Numbered from the stretch's first letter, positions 37,736-50,590 are shown. The stretch: DNA of 64,000 nucleotides from Sarcophilus harrisii (GCF_902635505.1 NC_045431.1:96375988-96439987), one strand, 5' to 3'. Program-made: numbers and translations. The notes: generated by a model not told the origin, from the sequence alone.

Positions 37736-38515
37736 CTAAGGTCTTAATTGGAATAAAGCAAGACTATTAAAAAAAAAACAGATATGGAATGAGAGAATAG
37801 CTTTCAAAATTATAAAGATACACACACACATATATCTTGAGAAAAATGATAATTTCTCGCATATTAATAACCAATTATTGAATTGGGACTAAGTATTTTT
37901 TCACTATTTGCTCATATAGATGTCAGCTCCTGTAGGTTATTCAAATAACCTCTGAAGGGTAGTACTGATGATAAGATAAAATTTTGAATGAGACATTCCA
38001 GAATTGGGAAAGATCACATTTGGTCAAAAGTTAGAAAGATTTTGAAACAAGTGGATTCCAGCCCATCATATTTTAGTCAGGCAGGTATAAGTGGAAATGG
38101 ATTTCTCCATTTTAACAAGATTGCCTTAGTTAGAGCAGTCTGTGTGCAGAAAGTTTCTTTGGGCAAAATTAAATGATCAGAGTCACATCCCACCCCTGAC
38201 ACATAAATGACTCTTGGCAAGTCATTTATACTCTTAATATACCAGGAAACATTATAAGACTATAAATAGCAAAAAAAAGATACTTCAATAGGAGGTATTC
38301 CACATTGGGAGCAATCCATAACTATACTTGCTATTATCCAACATGATCTAGCTACAGAAAACCACAGATTTTTTTTTTACATATCTAGAAACATGAAAAA
38401 GTATGCAGTTTTAAAGTAATTGGTTAGACTCCCTCTAATGAAAATACATTTCCAGAATGTGAGGAACAAAACATAATGGTTTTTCTTACTTGTGGATCTA
38501 ATGTTCCAATACATA
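37736..38515. other. Mostly unassigned; MIR scrap near 38160-38250
   Basis: 'ccctgacacataaatgactc' and 'ttggcaagtcatttatactc' suggest a MIR core. Nothing else is recognised. Confidence 0.4.
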
Positions 38516-38519
38516 CATT

Positions 38520-38705
38520 GAAAATGTAGCCAATCAAGAAACTGGAAACTGAGTAGATGCCCATCATTTGAAGAATGGCTGTTGCAATGATCTGCTGGCT
38601 CTACTCACTTCACTTAGAATCATTTCATGTAAGTTTCTCCAGACCTCTCTGAAATTATCCTGCTGATTGTTTTTTAGATAATAAAAAGTTTTAATAATTT
38701 AAAAA
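38520..38705. mobile_element. Two short L1 ORF2 pieces in opposite orientation
   Basis: 38530-38580 is sense ORF2 ('gaaactggaaactgagtaga', 'agaatggct'). 38581 to about 38700 is antisense of the region normally about 100 bp downstream ('ctactcacttcacttagaat', 'attatcctgctgattgtttt'). Confidence 0.65.
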
Positions 38706-39710
38706 AGATGTATTACAGACTTTCCTTGCCTCAGAATGAAGATTCTGTTATTTGCTAATACTATACAAGGGGGCATTACACTAGGAAAGTAGATTTAAGA
38801 AAATACAAAATCTTTCCTACCCCCTTAGAATCTCAGAATATTTGATAATTGATGTCTAAATAATTGAATCTGTCATAGTGAGGCATAGTATATGTTCTAT
38901 ATCCAGTATGGGGCATTGTTAGCTATGTGTATATATTGTTTTGAGCAGATATGAAAATGCTTTAGTTAAACTATATTTGCTTTCTGCTAAGTGAGACATG
39001 AGTGATTTTTGTGTTCAAATTGGAACTTGTTTAAGAACAGAATAAAAGACTGGGATGGAGAAAGGAGTTGACTCTCTGTATAGCTCCCAAAAGTTGTATA
39101 TTGGATTTTCCCCCACTCATTGAGTTTAATGCTCTCAGGTTTGTCCAATTATCCTGATCCCAAGTAGTGGATTTCCTAATTACTGTCACTGAGAATATCA
39201 TTTCACTTCCTATCACTGGGGAAAGGAAATAAATATTCGTTTTGTTTAATTACTATTTCTAACTGAAGAAACAGGTAGCTTAAACAGTACACAAAGCAAA
39301 TATTGAATATAAAGTTCTGACTTTCCAAAGCTTATACTTGTATTTGATACTAATTATTATTTTGTATAGTTGTTAGATACACATATATACATCCATGTAT
39401 ATAGATAGATATATGTATACATATCTATATATGTATATATAATGAACATATAAAATAATATATTATTATTTATTATATATAATAGATATACCTATCTCTC
39501 TATATAATATAAAACATATATCCATTTTATACTTATTAGCTAAAGTTGTAAGGAAAGTGCAATTGATTTTACTATTTGAATATGATTATTATTCAAAGGC
39601 AATTTCATTTCTGACTTTACAACATCTTCAATAACATCAGGGATAATTTTTCTGTTCTGTTTCATAATCTGTATATTTTCATTTTCCCCTTTAGAAATAA
39701 GCCTCTATAT
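38706..39710. other. Unassigned DNA with an AT microsatellite region
   Basis: 39360-39530 is almost entirely ta/ata words. Nothing else is recognised. Confidence 0.4.
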
Positions 39711-39714
39711 CCCT

Positions 39715-39960
39715 TTTAAAGGCAGAATCTTATAATGGATAAAATATTGAACTTAATATTAAAACCTGCATTCAAATTCTGCTTCAGACTCTTAATAGTT
39801 AGGATTCATTGGCAAGTAATTTAACCTTCCCCCTCTCATTTTCCTTTTCCTGAAAAAAATGGGGGAAATAATATCAATTTTGCTCACCTTAGGGAACATA
39901 TTGGAGGGTTCAATGAGATAATATACATAAAGCAAGTGCCTAAAAAACTGATTGAAGTAT
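39715..39960 (+). mobile_element. MIR-family CORE-SINE
   Basis: 'gcattcaaattctgcttcag', 'ggcaagtaatttaaccttcc', 'ttcaatgagataatatacat' and 'aaagcaagtgcctaaaa' give a long MIR in sense. Confidence 0.7.
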
Positions 39961-41200
39961 TCAATAATATTCTTATAAAGGAGAGAATATGACTCTCTCT
40001 AAGTCCTGGAATTCCTTCAGAAAGACAACTTTTTCTCTCAAGGTCATTAGCCCTTGCTCCTAGATTGAAAAAAATTGAGCAGTATATGAACCTGAAGGCA
40101 GTTGATTAGGCTGTTTCTGCTTACCTTTGGAAGCACAGTAGTTGATATATTTATTATACCCTAGCTAATGCATTCTTAATATTAAAGCAAAAATGTTCAT
40201 CCATAAAATTGATTTGAAAAGTAGATCTAAGGAGTCACCAAGTGCAACATGACGCTCTTTTCCTAAATGCTGCAGTGATCTGGGAAGGCAAGCATATGTG
40301 TGCATGTATGTGTGCATATTCTCTCAGGCAAATTTCAGCTAGCACATCAATAGCTATCTAATGATGGTAAATCTCGAAAAAGCATTCATGGAATGTAGTC
40401 ACAATGTAGAATCCAGTCATCAGTATCTGTGAATCTTTACCAATCATCCTTCACTTTGGTTTTTGTAGATGATTTGCTCATAGTGTCATATTTATTTGCC
40501 TGTCACAGACGTTTTGATATTCAACTGACAAACTACTAGCTAATGATTGACATGAGCAAATGCCAGTGGGTGTCAGTGGGAGAATATGATGATGACTGGT
40601 TGTATTCCCATTTGAAATAGCATGACTTGAGCTGCTGAGAGTTGTGATTTTGCTCTTCCCCTATTTGTCATGCCTGAATTGATTGATTAAAGATATTCAG
40701 TCCTAGTCTGGTGAAGTCTCAAGTTGTCCTCTCTTCCCCATTGAATAGAACTGCATTTTGCTTGAATTGCAATTGGCAGCTTTTTCTTTTCCTCTCTCCT
40801 CCCCCCCCTCCAATTTCTGTATGTTACTAAAAGATATGTACTATACTATATAAAAGGAGTCTGCTGCACTCCATCTCCCCAATTAGATTCTGGCAACTAG
40901 TCTTTGATGAATGATGTATTTGTTAAATGGGGAAATAATGACACCTGGATCTAAACAGAAATTATTAAATGTTCACAAAACAAACACATTTATTGGAAAT
41001 AGAGACATTTCATATAGTCAATTTTCATGTTAATGAAAGTGAATCCCAATCAAGTATCAAAGGTTTCCATTTTAACCACTTCTTATGGAAATCCATGTAA
41101 AATATAAATTTTCTTTCTTTTCAGTCATATGTTAAGGGATAGAATTAAATCCTTTCTTGATGAGGCAGATTGGATCACAATGAATATCCATTGCAAAATT
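39961..41200. other. Unassigned, repeat-poor DNA
   Basis: I recognise no repeat family between about 40.2 and 41.15 kb, unusual for this window. 40200-40760 has an even composition and could be single-copy sequence, possibly conserved. There is no open frame of note. Confidence 0.35.
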
Positions 41201-41204
41201 CTGG

Positions 41205-41350
41205 GTCTCTGAAGAAATTGGTTCAAATCTTAGATTTGTCAATTAACATTTCTGTGACTTTTGAGATGTAGTGTCTTTAGATAATGAAAAAATTAGATGA
41301 AGGTGTTAGTGTCTAAGGTTGCTTCCAGCTCTAAGTCCAATGATTCCTGT
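41205..41350 (+). mobile_element. MIR/THER1-like SINE fragment
   Basis: 'ttggttcaaatcttagattt' and 'ggttgcttccagctctaagt' match THER1/MIR copies. Confidence 0.5.
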
Positions 41351-42420
41351 AGTTTTTTGCCAAGTTAAAATACAATACTGAGTATATTTTCAAGATTCTC
41401 TTTCTCCAATACAATATTATTACCTTTTTATGTTTGTCCAATTCAACTCTTCTCATTTTTCAAGTTTTTAACCATGGATCCATAAGAAAATAGTTAACCA
41501 CAACTGTAAAGAATAGAAATGATAGAGCTTTCATATAAGGAGTTTGCTATAGCTATTTCAGGTCTCCAACTTTTTTTTTTTTAACTGACTTTCTACTTTT
41601 AGTCTTCTTTCAGTAAGATTAATATTGGAAGAAGTTCAAAATAGATATCAATGTGATATTACTGCACCAAACATTTTATTTTTTTTATTCATATGTCAAA
41701 CACTTTTGGAGATGAGAGACAAATCACAGAATATTCACCTTAAAATTCTCATCAGGACATAGACATTAGGCTTGAAATATCAAAACACTACTGGCAGCAA
41801 AAGCCAAGAAGATCTTTTCCTTTACATTTATAATTCAAGAGATGGCAGAAAAATTAAATAGTGTTATGATTCAAATAATAGAAAAATGATGATTTTATAA
41901 GCCACTTAGGGAGTAAATCATTTTTAAAAAGACTGAGTTTTTGAAACATACATCATAAAGAGGCAGATAAATTGGCTATGAAAACATTTACCTAGGGCTT
42001 TAGAGAACTACAAACAAAATATGAATCAATGATGTGATATAAAAGCTAAATGAGTTAACTGGAATTTAGGTTATATCAATAAATTGGGGTTATCTGGATA
42101 CAGGGTGGGAAGTCTTGATCTAATATTTCTTGGTCAGATCTCTTGGAGTACTGCATTCAATGTGACATAACCACATCGTATTAAAAATAACAATAGGGTT
42201 GACTATACAGAATAGGCAAATGAAGATGAAAGCATTTGATAGTATGATATGTGATAGTTCAGATTTGGGTGAAAGAGCTAATAGTATTTAGCTCAGAGGA
42301 GGAAAATAAGACTTAAAAGATAGGGAACATAATGGAACCTTGAAATATCTGACATACTTCTGTGTGGAAAAGAGAATAATTCACTCACCTTATTACAAAA
42401 AAACAGAACTAGAGCAGAGT
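41351..42420. other. Unassigned AT-rich DNA
   Basis: No gene or named repeat is recognised. Confidence 0.35.
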
Positions 42421-42423
42421 GTG

Positions 42424-42757
42424 AGCAGGTATAGAGGGCCTGACTCTGGAAAAAGTATACTTGAAACAAGGATACTTACAATAGGGTGTTAACTCTGTGA
42501 TTAATGAGATGATGGTTCTCTAGTTCACATATACTTAGAACTTAGTATGGTGATGTAATGGTTCTCTAGTTCATACATACTTAGTGTGCTGTAATGATGT
42601 AATCATACCTCAGTATTTAAGGTCTGAGAGGACTGGAAATTGAGACATTCCATCTTTGACCATCTTCCTGGTGTCTCTCCTGCCTCCTGCACTCTTCACT
42701 AAGATCAAGGCTGGTCCTGAGATCCTCCAGAGAGCTAGTCCAAACATTACAAGCAGG
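42424..42757 (+). mobile_element. Solo LTR (class II-like ERV fossil) with perfect 6-bp target duplication
   Basis: The LTR spans 42430-42751 (322 bp), ending CATTACA, with agcagg on both sides (42424-42429 and 42752-42757). It belongs to the family at 734-1069: both have 'gatgtaat', 'cagtatttaag'-like promoter-region words and end 'ccagagagctag...attaca'. No internal region is present. Confidence 0.85.
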
Positions 42758-42984
42758 AAGTAGACAAATTTATGTTTCATGGAAAAAATGCTATGTGGAA
42801 GTAGAATGGGGAAATGTAAAGTAAATTACGTTTTAACAGGTAATGTTCAATTGTTAACTGCATCCCTGTAGTATTTTTGCTGAACTTAGTGTTAACATTT
42901 TTACATTTCTATTTATCAGGAGAATAATTTTCTTTGCTTTGTCTACTCTTGATTTAGACATCAGCAGGAAGTTAATCAGTGAAA

Positions 42985-43085
42985 TTTATTAAGCACCTAC
43001 TATTTTTCAGGCAGAATGCTAAGCTCTTGAGATACACAAAGAGGCAAAAGACAATCCCTGTTCTTAAAGAACTAAGAAGATGCAT
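42985..43085 (-). mobile_element. L2/MIR3-like terminus, antisense
   Basis: 'atttattaagcacctactat' is followed by 'caggcagaatgctaagctct' and 'gagatacacaaagaggcaaa', the antisense L2-type end. Confidence 0.6.
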
Positions 43086-43142
43086 CTTATAAAAATGATT
43101 TTCATAAAATATTTTTCTTTTCAATTTTTGAGACTAACTTTT

Positions 43143-43174
43143 GTAGCATAAGCATTTTTTAATGCTTATGCTAC
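43143..43174. repeat. Perfect hairpin, 14-bp stem and 4-nt loop
   Basis: Arm GTAGCATAAGCATT (43143-43156), loop TTTT, arm AATGCTTATGCTAC (43161-43174). The arms are exact reverse complements. No gene lies near it. Confidence 0.95.
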
Positions 43175-43429
43175 TTTTGTTTTTTAAATATTTGATAGAA
43201 TGCACTTGTAAATTCACTGAATGCCAGTATATGTTGTCCCCCATTTTGTAGAATTGTGCATGTGTGTGTGTATGTGTGTGTAACTAATTCAGTTTCATTT
43301 TCTAAGTTTGGGCTGCTGAAGAAATTTATTTAATCTTATGTTAAATTGAGTGTTTAATATTTTATAAATATACACCTGCATATTCTAAGCTTTCATTATT
43401 GTTAGTATAATATATATATATATATTTTT

Positions 43430-43665
43430 TTCAGTCATGTCAAACTTTTTATGAACCCAGTTGAGTTTTTCTTGCTAAAGATACTGAAGTGGTTTGTCAT
43501 TTATTTCCACAGCTCATTTTACAGATGAGGAAACTTAGACAAACAGATATAAGCTACTTGTCCAAGATCACACAGTCTGGTATGTATCTGAGGCCAGATT
43601 TGAATTCAAGAAGGTGAATTTTCCTGATTCCCATAATGCTCTATTCTCTTGTGTCACTTAGCTGG
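43430..43665 (-). mobile_element. RTE-tailed CORE-SINE, antisense
   Basis: 'cagtcatgtcaaactttttat' and 'gagtttttcttgctaaagat' (RTE-like tail) precede 'cagatgaggaaacttagaca', 'aggccagatttgaattcaag' and the head 'tgctctattctcttgtgtcac'-like end. A short (AT)n run lies just before it at about 43408-43424. Confidence 0.8.
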
Positions 43666-44265
43666 CCAATTGTACATTATAAGGCTTGATAATTCTTTTT
43701 TTAATGTCATCTTCAATTTTACCTTTTTTACAAATTTTGTTAACTTGATTTTTCTTTCCTTTGGAACAGGTTAACCAAGAAAACAAACACTTTTTCTTAT
43801 CTTTTCAAATAATTTTTTGGTCATTTTATCATTCTCTTTTAACATATTTTTTCACTTTATAATTTATCTCATATTTTGTTTTAATATAACAATTCATACA
43901 AAATAATGGCATCCATGTAATCTAGATACAACACTGAATGGTATAAGGGAATTGTTGAATTTTGTCATAGACAGTGTCAGAAACAAATTTGCTCATGACT
44001 CTGAATGATATTTTTTCACATTCAATCATGATTTCAAGTGTAGAAGCCTCCTATTAGAGTTACTATCTATTGAAGAATAAAATTTTCATTAAACTAAACA
44101 AGATTCCAAGTATCCAATAATTTCTCAAGGAAATAGATCATCACCTTAGATGTGTATTAAGGGCTAAGTAGAATATGTAAGAGCTCTTTTCCATGAAAAT
44201 CTCGGGGTGAGAGGAGAGGCTAATTGCTTGTTAGTAGAAGAAATAGTGGCTCAACCTGGATTGGA
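43666..44265. other. Unassigned AT-rich DNA
   Basis: No gene or named repeat is recognised. Confidence 0.35.
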
Positions 44266-44269
44266 ACAA

Positions 44270-44450
44270 TGTGCCTGGTATAGTGAAGGAGAAATCTTTG
44301 AATTCGTGTTTTATGTCTTTATACCATTAAATGACTATGTGATCCTGGTCAAGTCACCTATCATCTTTAAGTTACTCTGTCTTCATCTATAAAATGAGCA
44401 AGTTGTACTAAAATGACTTGTAAACTTTCTTCAAGCTGTAAATCTATGAT
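44270..44450 (+). mobile_element. MIR-like SINE
   Basis: 'atgactatgtgatcctggtc' followed by 'tcatctataaaatgagcaag' and 'cttcaagctgtaaatctatg' matches MIR/THER1. Confidence 0.65.
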
Positions 44451-45050
44451 TGTATAACAAGCAAAGCTTTCCTGTGCAAAATGATACTAGAACTGAACTA
44501 TAGTGGAAACTAGAGAGTTTAATGGAAGAGAATGTATATACCAGACAAGTGGGATCTTTAATGCAAAAGCAAGGAGATAGGAAATGAAATATTATAAGCA
44601 AGTTGTAGTTTATCAGAAAATCCATCTTACTCCACTAGAAAGCTACATAAGAATTCCTCTTAAAATACTCCATTCCATTGTATTCCAGATGCAGTCATTT
44701 AACTATATTCAGTTTTATATGATAAATTATTTTTGGCTATTAAGCTTTTTGTATTATTTTTTAAATTATATATTCCAAGATCTCCTTTCCTTTAAAGTAG
44801 TAGTTGATGAGCTTTGTTGTGGTTCCTTGAAAATTGGACTCTTTCTTTCTTTATGACTATTAGTAGAATTTTCAATTTAAAGTGGAAATAACTATGTGGT
44901 TCCTGAGGGAATTTTAGTTTGGATTTTTAATTCAAAGCAAAAGTGGCAGATTAATTCTATTTTCCATTTATTCCCAAATTCTAATCTAGATAGAATTTTT
45001 TGTTATATTTTCATAAAATATGGCTTTCAGGTGTTCTTGTTCTTTATTTT
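44451..45050. other. Unassigned DNA
   Basis: No gene or named repeat is recognised. Confidence 0.35.
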
Positions 45051-45054
45051 TAAT

Positions 45055-45310
45055 GTGGTAGCTAAATAGTACAATGGATAGAGCATTGGGTTGGAATCAG
45101 AAAGAGTCATCTCCATTAATGCAAATATGGTCTCAAATACTTTCTAGCTATGTGAAAATGGGCAAGCCATTTAATCCTGTTTGCCTCAGTTCCTCATTTG
45201 TAACATAGGTTGAAGAAGAAAAGGGCAAATCATTACAGTAGCCTTGTCCAGAAAACCTCAAATGGGATCACAGAGAGTCTGCCATAATTAAAATAACTCA
45301 ACAAAAACTA
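45055..45310 (+). mobile_element. RTE-tailed CORE-SINE, sense, near full length
   Basis: The tRNA-like head 'gtacaatggatagagcattg' is followed by the core ('gcaagccatttaatcctgtt', 'gcctcagttcctcatttgta') and an RTE-like tail 'atgggatcacagagagtctg' ending in an acaaaaac tail. It is the most complete copy of this SINE here. Confidence 0.82.
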
Positions 45311-47861
45311 CATGATTTTCTTCTAGTCTAATGATTTTTTAAAATATATTTCTTGATGTGGATGGGACCAAGTTAAAGTAGCAGAGAGTAGAAAGGACAT
45401 TGTCTGAGCTCTCCCCAGTTTCACTCAGAATCATCACTAGAACAAGCCTCTGAATGGATTTGGAGTGAAAGCCCCATATGTTCAGAGTACAATAATTTTC
45501 TAGCTTAAGATATTTTGGAAAGACTTCAGTAAAGATCTTTCTCAGTTGGATATGGGGAAAATGCAACTCAGTACAGATGCAGAATGGGGAGGGAAGACCT
45601 GAGGTTTTGAAACCTAAATTGAGACTCTTAGCCAAAATATAGCAGCATTGACTATTCTGTCCTGGTTCAGATGGTCAATGGATCAGTATACCAACACAAC
45701 TATGGAAGGAAAAATGTGAATCTTGAATCCTAGCATAATAGGCAGATTGGTCAGGCTCACCTAGCATAATGGGTTGGTAGATTTCAAGCTCTCCAGATTT
45801 CCTCTACAAATTGCACCTTAGAGCAAACACAGACTGGCAAAAAAAATCAAGACTTGGGTCACAATAGGGATTCTCCAAATACAACCTGAGAAGATCTGAA
45901 GAAAGACCCCAAGTCCAGGGATTAACCCCTGTGAAGTACATACACCTCCAGGCTGGCTTCACAGAAGCAAGTAAAGAACCCTGGAGCTAGCTGGGTTTGG
46001 CAGAATCCTCACCAGGAACCATGGAAACTTTCACCTCCTGGACTATTTGAGGAATGGATGACTCGAGTCTGGGAAGACTGATGATATAAAAAAGAAACTA
46101 GGAGTAGAAAAGGAATTATACTGGAAGAAGAGGAAAGGGGAGGTAAAATGGGGTAAAATACATCACATGAAGAGGCAACTTATTACAGTTGAGGGAAAGA
46201 AGGGGGGGTAGACATTGAACCTTAATCTCATCAGATTTGTCTCAAAGAGAAAATATCATACATATTTAATTTTATGTAGAATCTTATTCTATAGGGAAAT
46301 ACGAAGGAAAATCAAAGGAAAGGAGGTGGTTATCAAAGGGAGAACAGAAGTAGAACGAGAAAAGGATAAGAAAGTGGGGAGAAGTTGAAAAAAAGGAGAG
46401 CAGATTGAGGGAGGTGGTAGTCAAAGTAAAGGGGGAAAGGAGAGAGAAAAGGATAACTTGGGAAACTGAATATAAATGGGATGAACTCTCCCACAAAACT
46501 GAAACAGATAGCAGACTAGAATAAAAGCCAGAATAGTACATTATGTTTACAAGAAATATATTTGAAGCAGAGAGATACATACAGAGTAAAGGTAAAAGGC
46601 TAGAGCAGAATCTGTTATGCTTCAGATGAAGTAAAAAAGAAGCATAGTGATCCTGATCTCAGATCAAGTAAAAGCAAAAATATATCTTTTTAAAAGAGAT
46701 AAGGAAGGAAACTATATCTTGCTAAAGGATGCCATAGATAATGAAATAACATTAATACTAAACATATATGCACCAAGTGGTATAGCATCCAAATTCCTAA
46801 AGGAGAAGTTAAGAGAATTGCAAGAAGAAAGGAATATACTTTTTCCTTGGTAGTACAAAAACTGACTATGTGTTAGAGCATATAACCCTAAAAGTCAAAT
46901 GCAGAAAGATAGAAATTATGTTGCATTAAAATTATATGTAATAAAGGGCCAGGGAAAAATAGAACAAAACTTAATTGGAAACTAAATAATCTAATCCTAA
47001 AGAATTAGTAGATGAAATCACAAGATACAGAAACAACTGATAATTTTATTCAAGAAAATGACAATAATGAAACAACATGATGAAATTTATGGGATTCAAC
47101 CAAACCAATTCTTAGAGGAAATTTTATATCTCTAGATGTTTGTATGAATAAAATAGAGAAAGAGAAGATCACTGAATTGGGTATGCAATTAAAAAGCTAG
47201 AAAAAAGAACAAATGAACCCCCCTCAGGTGAGCCTGAACAAGTCCTGCCTATTATGCTAGGACTCAAACAAAATATGAATTTCTTAAAATAAAGGAGGGA
47301 TTAATGACATTGAAAGTAAGAAAACTGTTGAATTAATAAGCAGAACTAAAAGTTGGTTTTATGAAAAACCCAACAAAATAGATTCTTTGATTAGAAAAAG
47401 GAAAGAAGAGAATCAAATGACCAGTATCCAAAATGAAATGGATAATCTTAGGACCAATGAAGAGAAATTTAAAAATAATTAGGATCTAATTTGCCCAATT
47501 ATATGCCAATAAATCTAATAATATAAGTGAAATGGATAAATTCTCACAAAAATATAGATTGGCGAGGAAATAAATCACTGAAATGATCCCATGTATGAAA
47601 AAGAAATTTAACAAGCTATTAATGAATTCCATAAAAAAAAAGTTCAGGGATCAGAAGTGAATTCTATGACACATTAAAAAAAAAACAATTAATTCCAATG
47701 CCATGTAAACTATTTGTGAAAAAATTAGGGCAAGAAGAGGTCCTACCAAAATCCTTTTGTGCTACGATATAAAGCTGATACCTAAGCCAAGAAAGCTTAA
47801 AACAGAGAAAGAAAATTAGACAAATCTTCTTAATGAATATTGATGCAAAAAAATACCCTTG

Positions 47862-48213
47862 CAAAATATTGTTCCAAATTTTTATCTCTGTATGTTAAAG
47901 ATGTGCAATTCTTCCATACATATTTCCACATTTATCATGCTGCACAAGAAAAATCATATCATTGTTGAAAAGAGTCACGATAATCAGAGTTGATAATAGC
48001 ATAATCTTATTGCTGTGTACGATGTTCTCTTGGTTCTACTCACTTCACTTAGCATCAGTACATGTAAATCTTCTGACTTTTCTGAAATAAGCTCGCTGAT
48101 CATTTCTTATAGAAAAATAATGTTCCACATTCATATACCATAACCTAGTCAACCATTCCCCTACTGATGGTAATCCATTATTTCTAGTTCCTTGCCACCC
48201 TAAAAAGGGCCAA
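47862..48213 (-). mobile_element. 5'-truncated antisense L1 3' end
   Basis: 'acatatttccacatttatca' and 'tgctgcacaagaaaaatcat' are the antisense L1 3' UTR. 'ctactcacttcacttagcat' and 'accctaaaaagggc' mark the ORF2 end. Host ORF2 continues across it, and 'gatgcaaaaa'-type words on both sides suggest the target duplication. Confidence 0.75.
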
Positions 48214-48643
48214 TGCAAAAATATTAAATAAAATATTAGCAAAGAGATCACAGTATCTTATCACCAGGATAATACACTATGACCAAGTGGAATTTATACT
48301 AGGAATGCAGGGCTAGTTTAATATCAGGGAAACTATTTCTATATTTGACTATATCAATAAACTAACAAAAATCCTATGATTATCTCAATAGATGCAGAAA
48401 AAGCATTTGACAAAATAGAACACCCATTCCTATTAAAAACACCAATGAGCATAGGAATAAATGGAATTTTCCTTAAAATGGTAAGTAGCATCTATCTAAA
48501 CCCAGCAGCAAACATCATATGAAATGGGCATAAACTAGAAGCATTCCCAGTAACATTAAGGGTGAAAGAGGGTTGCACACTATTAACATTACTATTAAGT
48601 ATTGTATTAGAAATGTTAGCTTCAGAAATAAGAGAAGAAAAAG

Positions 48644-49174
48644 AAATTGAAGGAATTATTTTTTTTCCTCTGAGGCAATTAGGGTTAAGTGACTTTCCCA
48701 GAGTCACATACCTAGGAAGTGTTGTGTCTGAGGCCACATTTGAACTAAGATCCTCCTGACTTCAGAGCTGGTACTCTATCCTCTGTGCCATCTGTTAGGG
48801 GCCAGAACTCTTGTATTTGATACAAGAATTCTTATAAGCTGCTAATTCAGTGAAATTGATGAGACAATGATTGATTTAATCTTACAACAAATAATGATTT
48901 CCTAGTGATATAATGATTGGTTTATACTCAGTATAGAGCATATAAATGGGGACAAACTCAGCCAGGGTTGGAGCCAGATTCAATCCATCTTCATCAGCCT
49001 TGTGGTGGCTGGCCTGGCGTCCTACACTTTGCCCACTAAAACCAAGGTTGGTCTGAAAGGCTCTAAAGAAAGCTAGCTGGGCCCCAGGCAAGGAAACTAG
49101 ATTGTGAAGGAGATAATAAAGGATACCAAACAAGAACATTTCACCACTGAGGTGCCCCCAAATTGAAGGAATTA
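48644..49174 (-). mobile_element. WSINE1-type SINE with 15-bp target duplication, carrying an LTR
   Basis: Exact repeats AAATTGAAGGAATTA at 48644-48658 and 49160-49174 flank 48659-49159. The left part (to about 48792) is an antisense SINE with a T tail, 'gggttaagtgactttcccag' and head 'ctctatcctctgtgccatc'. The last bases of the SINE head, 'ggtgccccc', appear at 49151-49159 after a solo LTR. Confidence 0.9.
48793..49143 (+). mobile_element. Solo LTR fossil inside a SINE
   Basis: It starts TGTTAGGGGCCAGAACTC and is about 350 bp long, with AATAAA near 49117. The 3' part 'aaagaaagctagctgggcc' recalls the LTR family at 734 and 42430. Its right edge is uncertain by a few bases because the short target duplication has decayed. 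No internal region is present. Confidence 0.75.
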
Positions 49175-49445
49175 GAGTAGGTGATGAGGAAACCAAATTA
49201 TCACTCTTTGCAAATGATATGATGGTATATTTAGTGAATACTAAAGAATCAACCAAAACACTCCTAGAAACAATTAACAACTTTAGAAAGTTGCAGGATA
49301 CAAAGTAAATCCACATTAATCATAAGCATTTTTATAAGTTACCAACAAAGTCCACCAGCAATAGATGTAGAGAGAAATTCCATTTAAAATAACTATTTAT
49401 AATATAAAATATTTTGGAGTCTACCTGCCAAGACAAAGCCAGGAA

Positions 49446-49845
49446 CTATATTGTTAAGTCCAAGCTAGCTCCTTGGAGGCCTCAGGATCATCCAGAGTCA
49501 GGATAAGTAAAAGTCCTTGGTCTTTAGGGGAGGAGTAAAAGAAGCAAGCAAATTGCCTGGGGTTTTGCTGAAGATTTCTTCTTGATTCTGGAGTCCAGAA
49601 TCTCCACCTTTCTCCTTCTGTCCTGCTGCCAAATGAAGTCTTCCCTCCCTCACCCCACCCTCTAATTCTTGCCTATGATTATCTTAACATCAAACATTGA
49701 GCTAGCACCAATGGTGAGAAGAGCCATTTATCTAAAACATATGCTAATAGAGTCATTGTCTCATATATAATAGGTAATTAGCCTTAAGTGCTTGGTTGTC
49801 TGATTCAAGTATACTTTTTCATAGTTTCAGCCATTTACACTATAT
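49446..49845 (-). mobile_element. Solo LTR (class II-like ERV fossil) with perfect 6-bp target duplication
   Basis: The LTR spans 49452-49839 (388 bp), TGTTAAGTCC to ATTTACA, with ctatat on both sides (49446-49451 and 49840-49845). Read on the minus strand it ends with 'aaggagctagcttggactt', like the 3' end of the 734 and 42430 LTRs. The L1 host reads through the site as 'aactatatgaataca'. Confidence 0.88.
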
Positions 49846-50590
49846 GAATACAATTACAAAACACTTTCCACAGAAAATTAGATCTAACTAACTGGGTGTG
49901 CTCATTGGTAGGCCTAGCTAATATAATAAAAATGACAATACTACATTACTCTTCTTATACTCTTATTATAAGTCCGTTATCAATCAAACTGCCAAGAAAT
50001 TACTTTATAGTGCTAAAAAGAATAATAGCAACATTCTTCTAGATGAACAAAAAGTCAAGAATTTCAAAAGAATTAATGAAAACAATGCAAACAAAGCTTG
50101 TCTAGCTGTACTAGACTTAAAACCATATTGTAAAGCAGTAGTCATTTAAACTATTTGGTACTGATTAAGAAATAGAGCAGTTTATCAGTGAAATAGATTA
50201 GTTTCACAAAACACAATAGTTACTGACTATAGTAATATAGAGTTTGATAAACATAAAGACCCCAGCTTCTGGTATAAGAACTCACTATTTGACAAAAATT
50301 TCTTGGAAAATAGCGGAAACTAGTCAGTGACAAAAATCTAACATCCTATACCAAGATAAGGTCAAAATAGATTGATGATTTAGACATAATCAAATTAGAA
50401 AAATAAAGGACTGTCCACTTCTCAAATTTGTGGAGAAAGAAGGAACTTATGGTCAAAGAAGAACTAGAAAATATTATAAAATGCAAAGTGAATAATTTTT
50501 ATTATAATAAATTAAAAAAGTTTTGTACAAATAAAACCAATGTAGCCAAGATTACAAGGCAAGTAAAAAACTGGAGGAAAATTTTATATC

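Noticed and set aside
48882-49316. 144-residue minus-strand frame
   Set aside because: It runs across an LTR, a SINE tip and L1 ORF2 in antisense, so it cannot be one gene.
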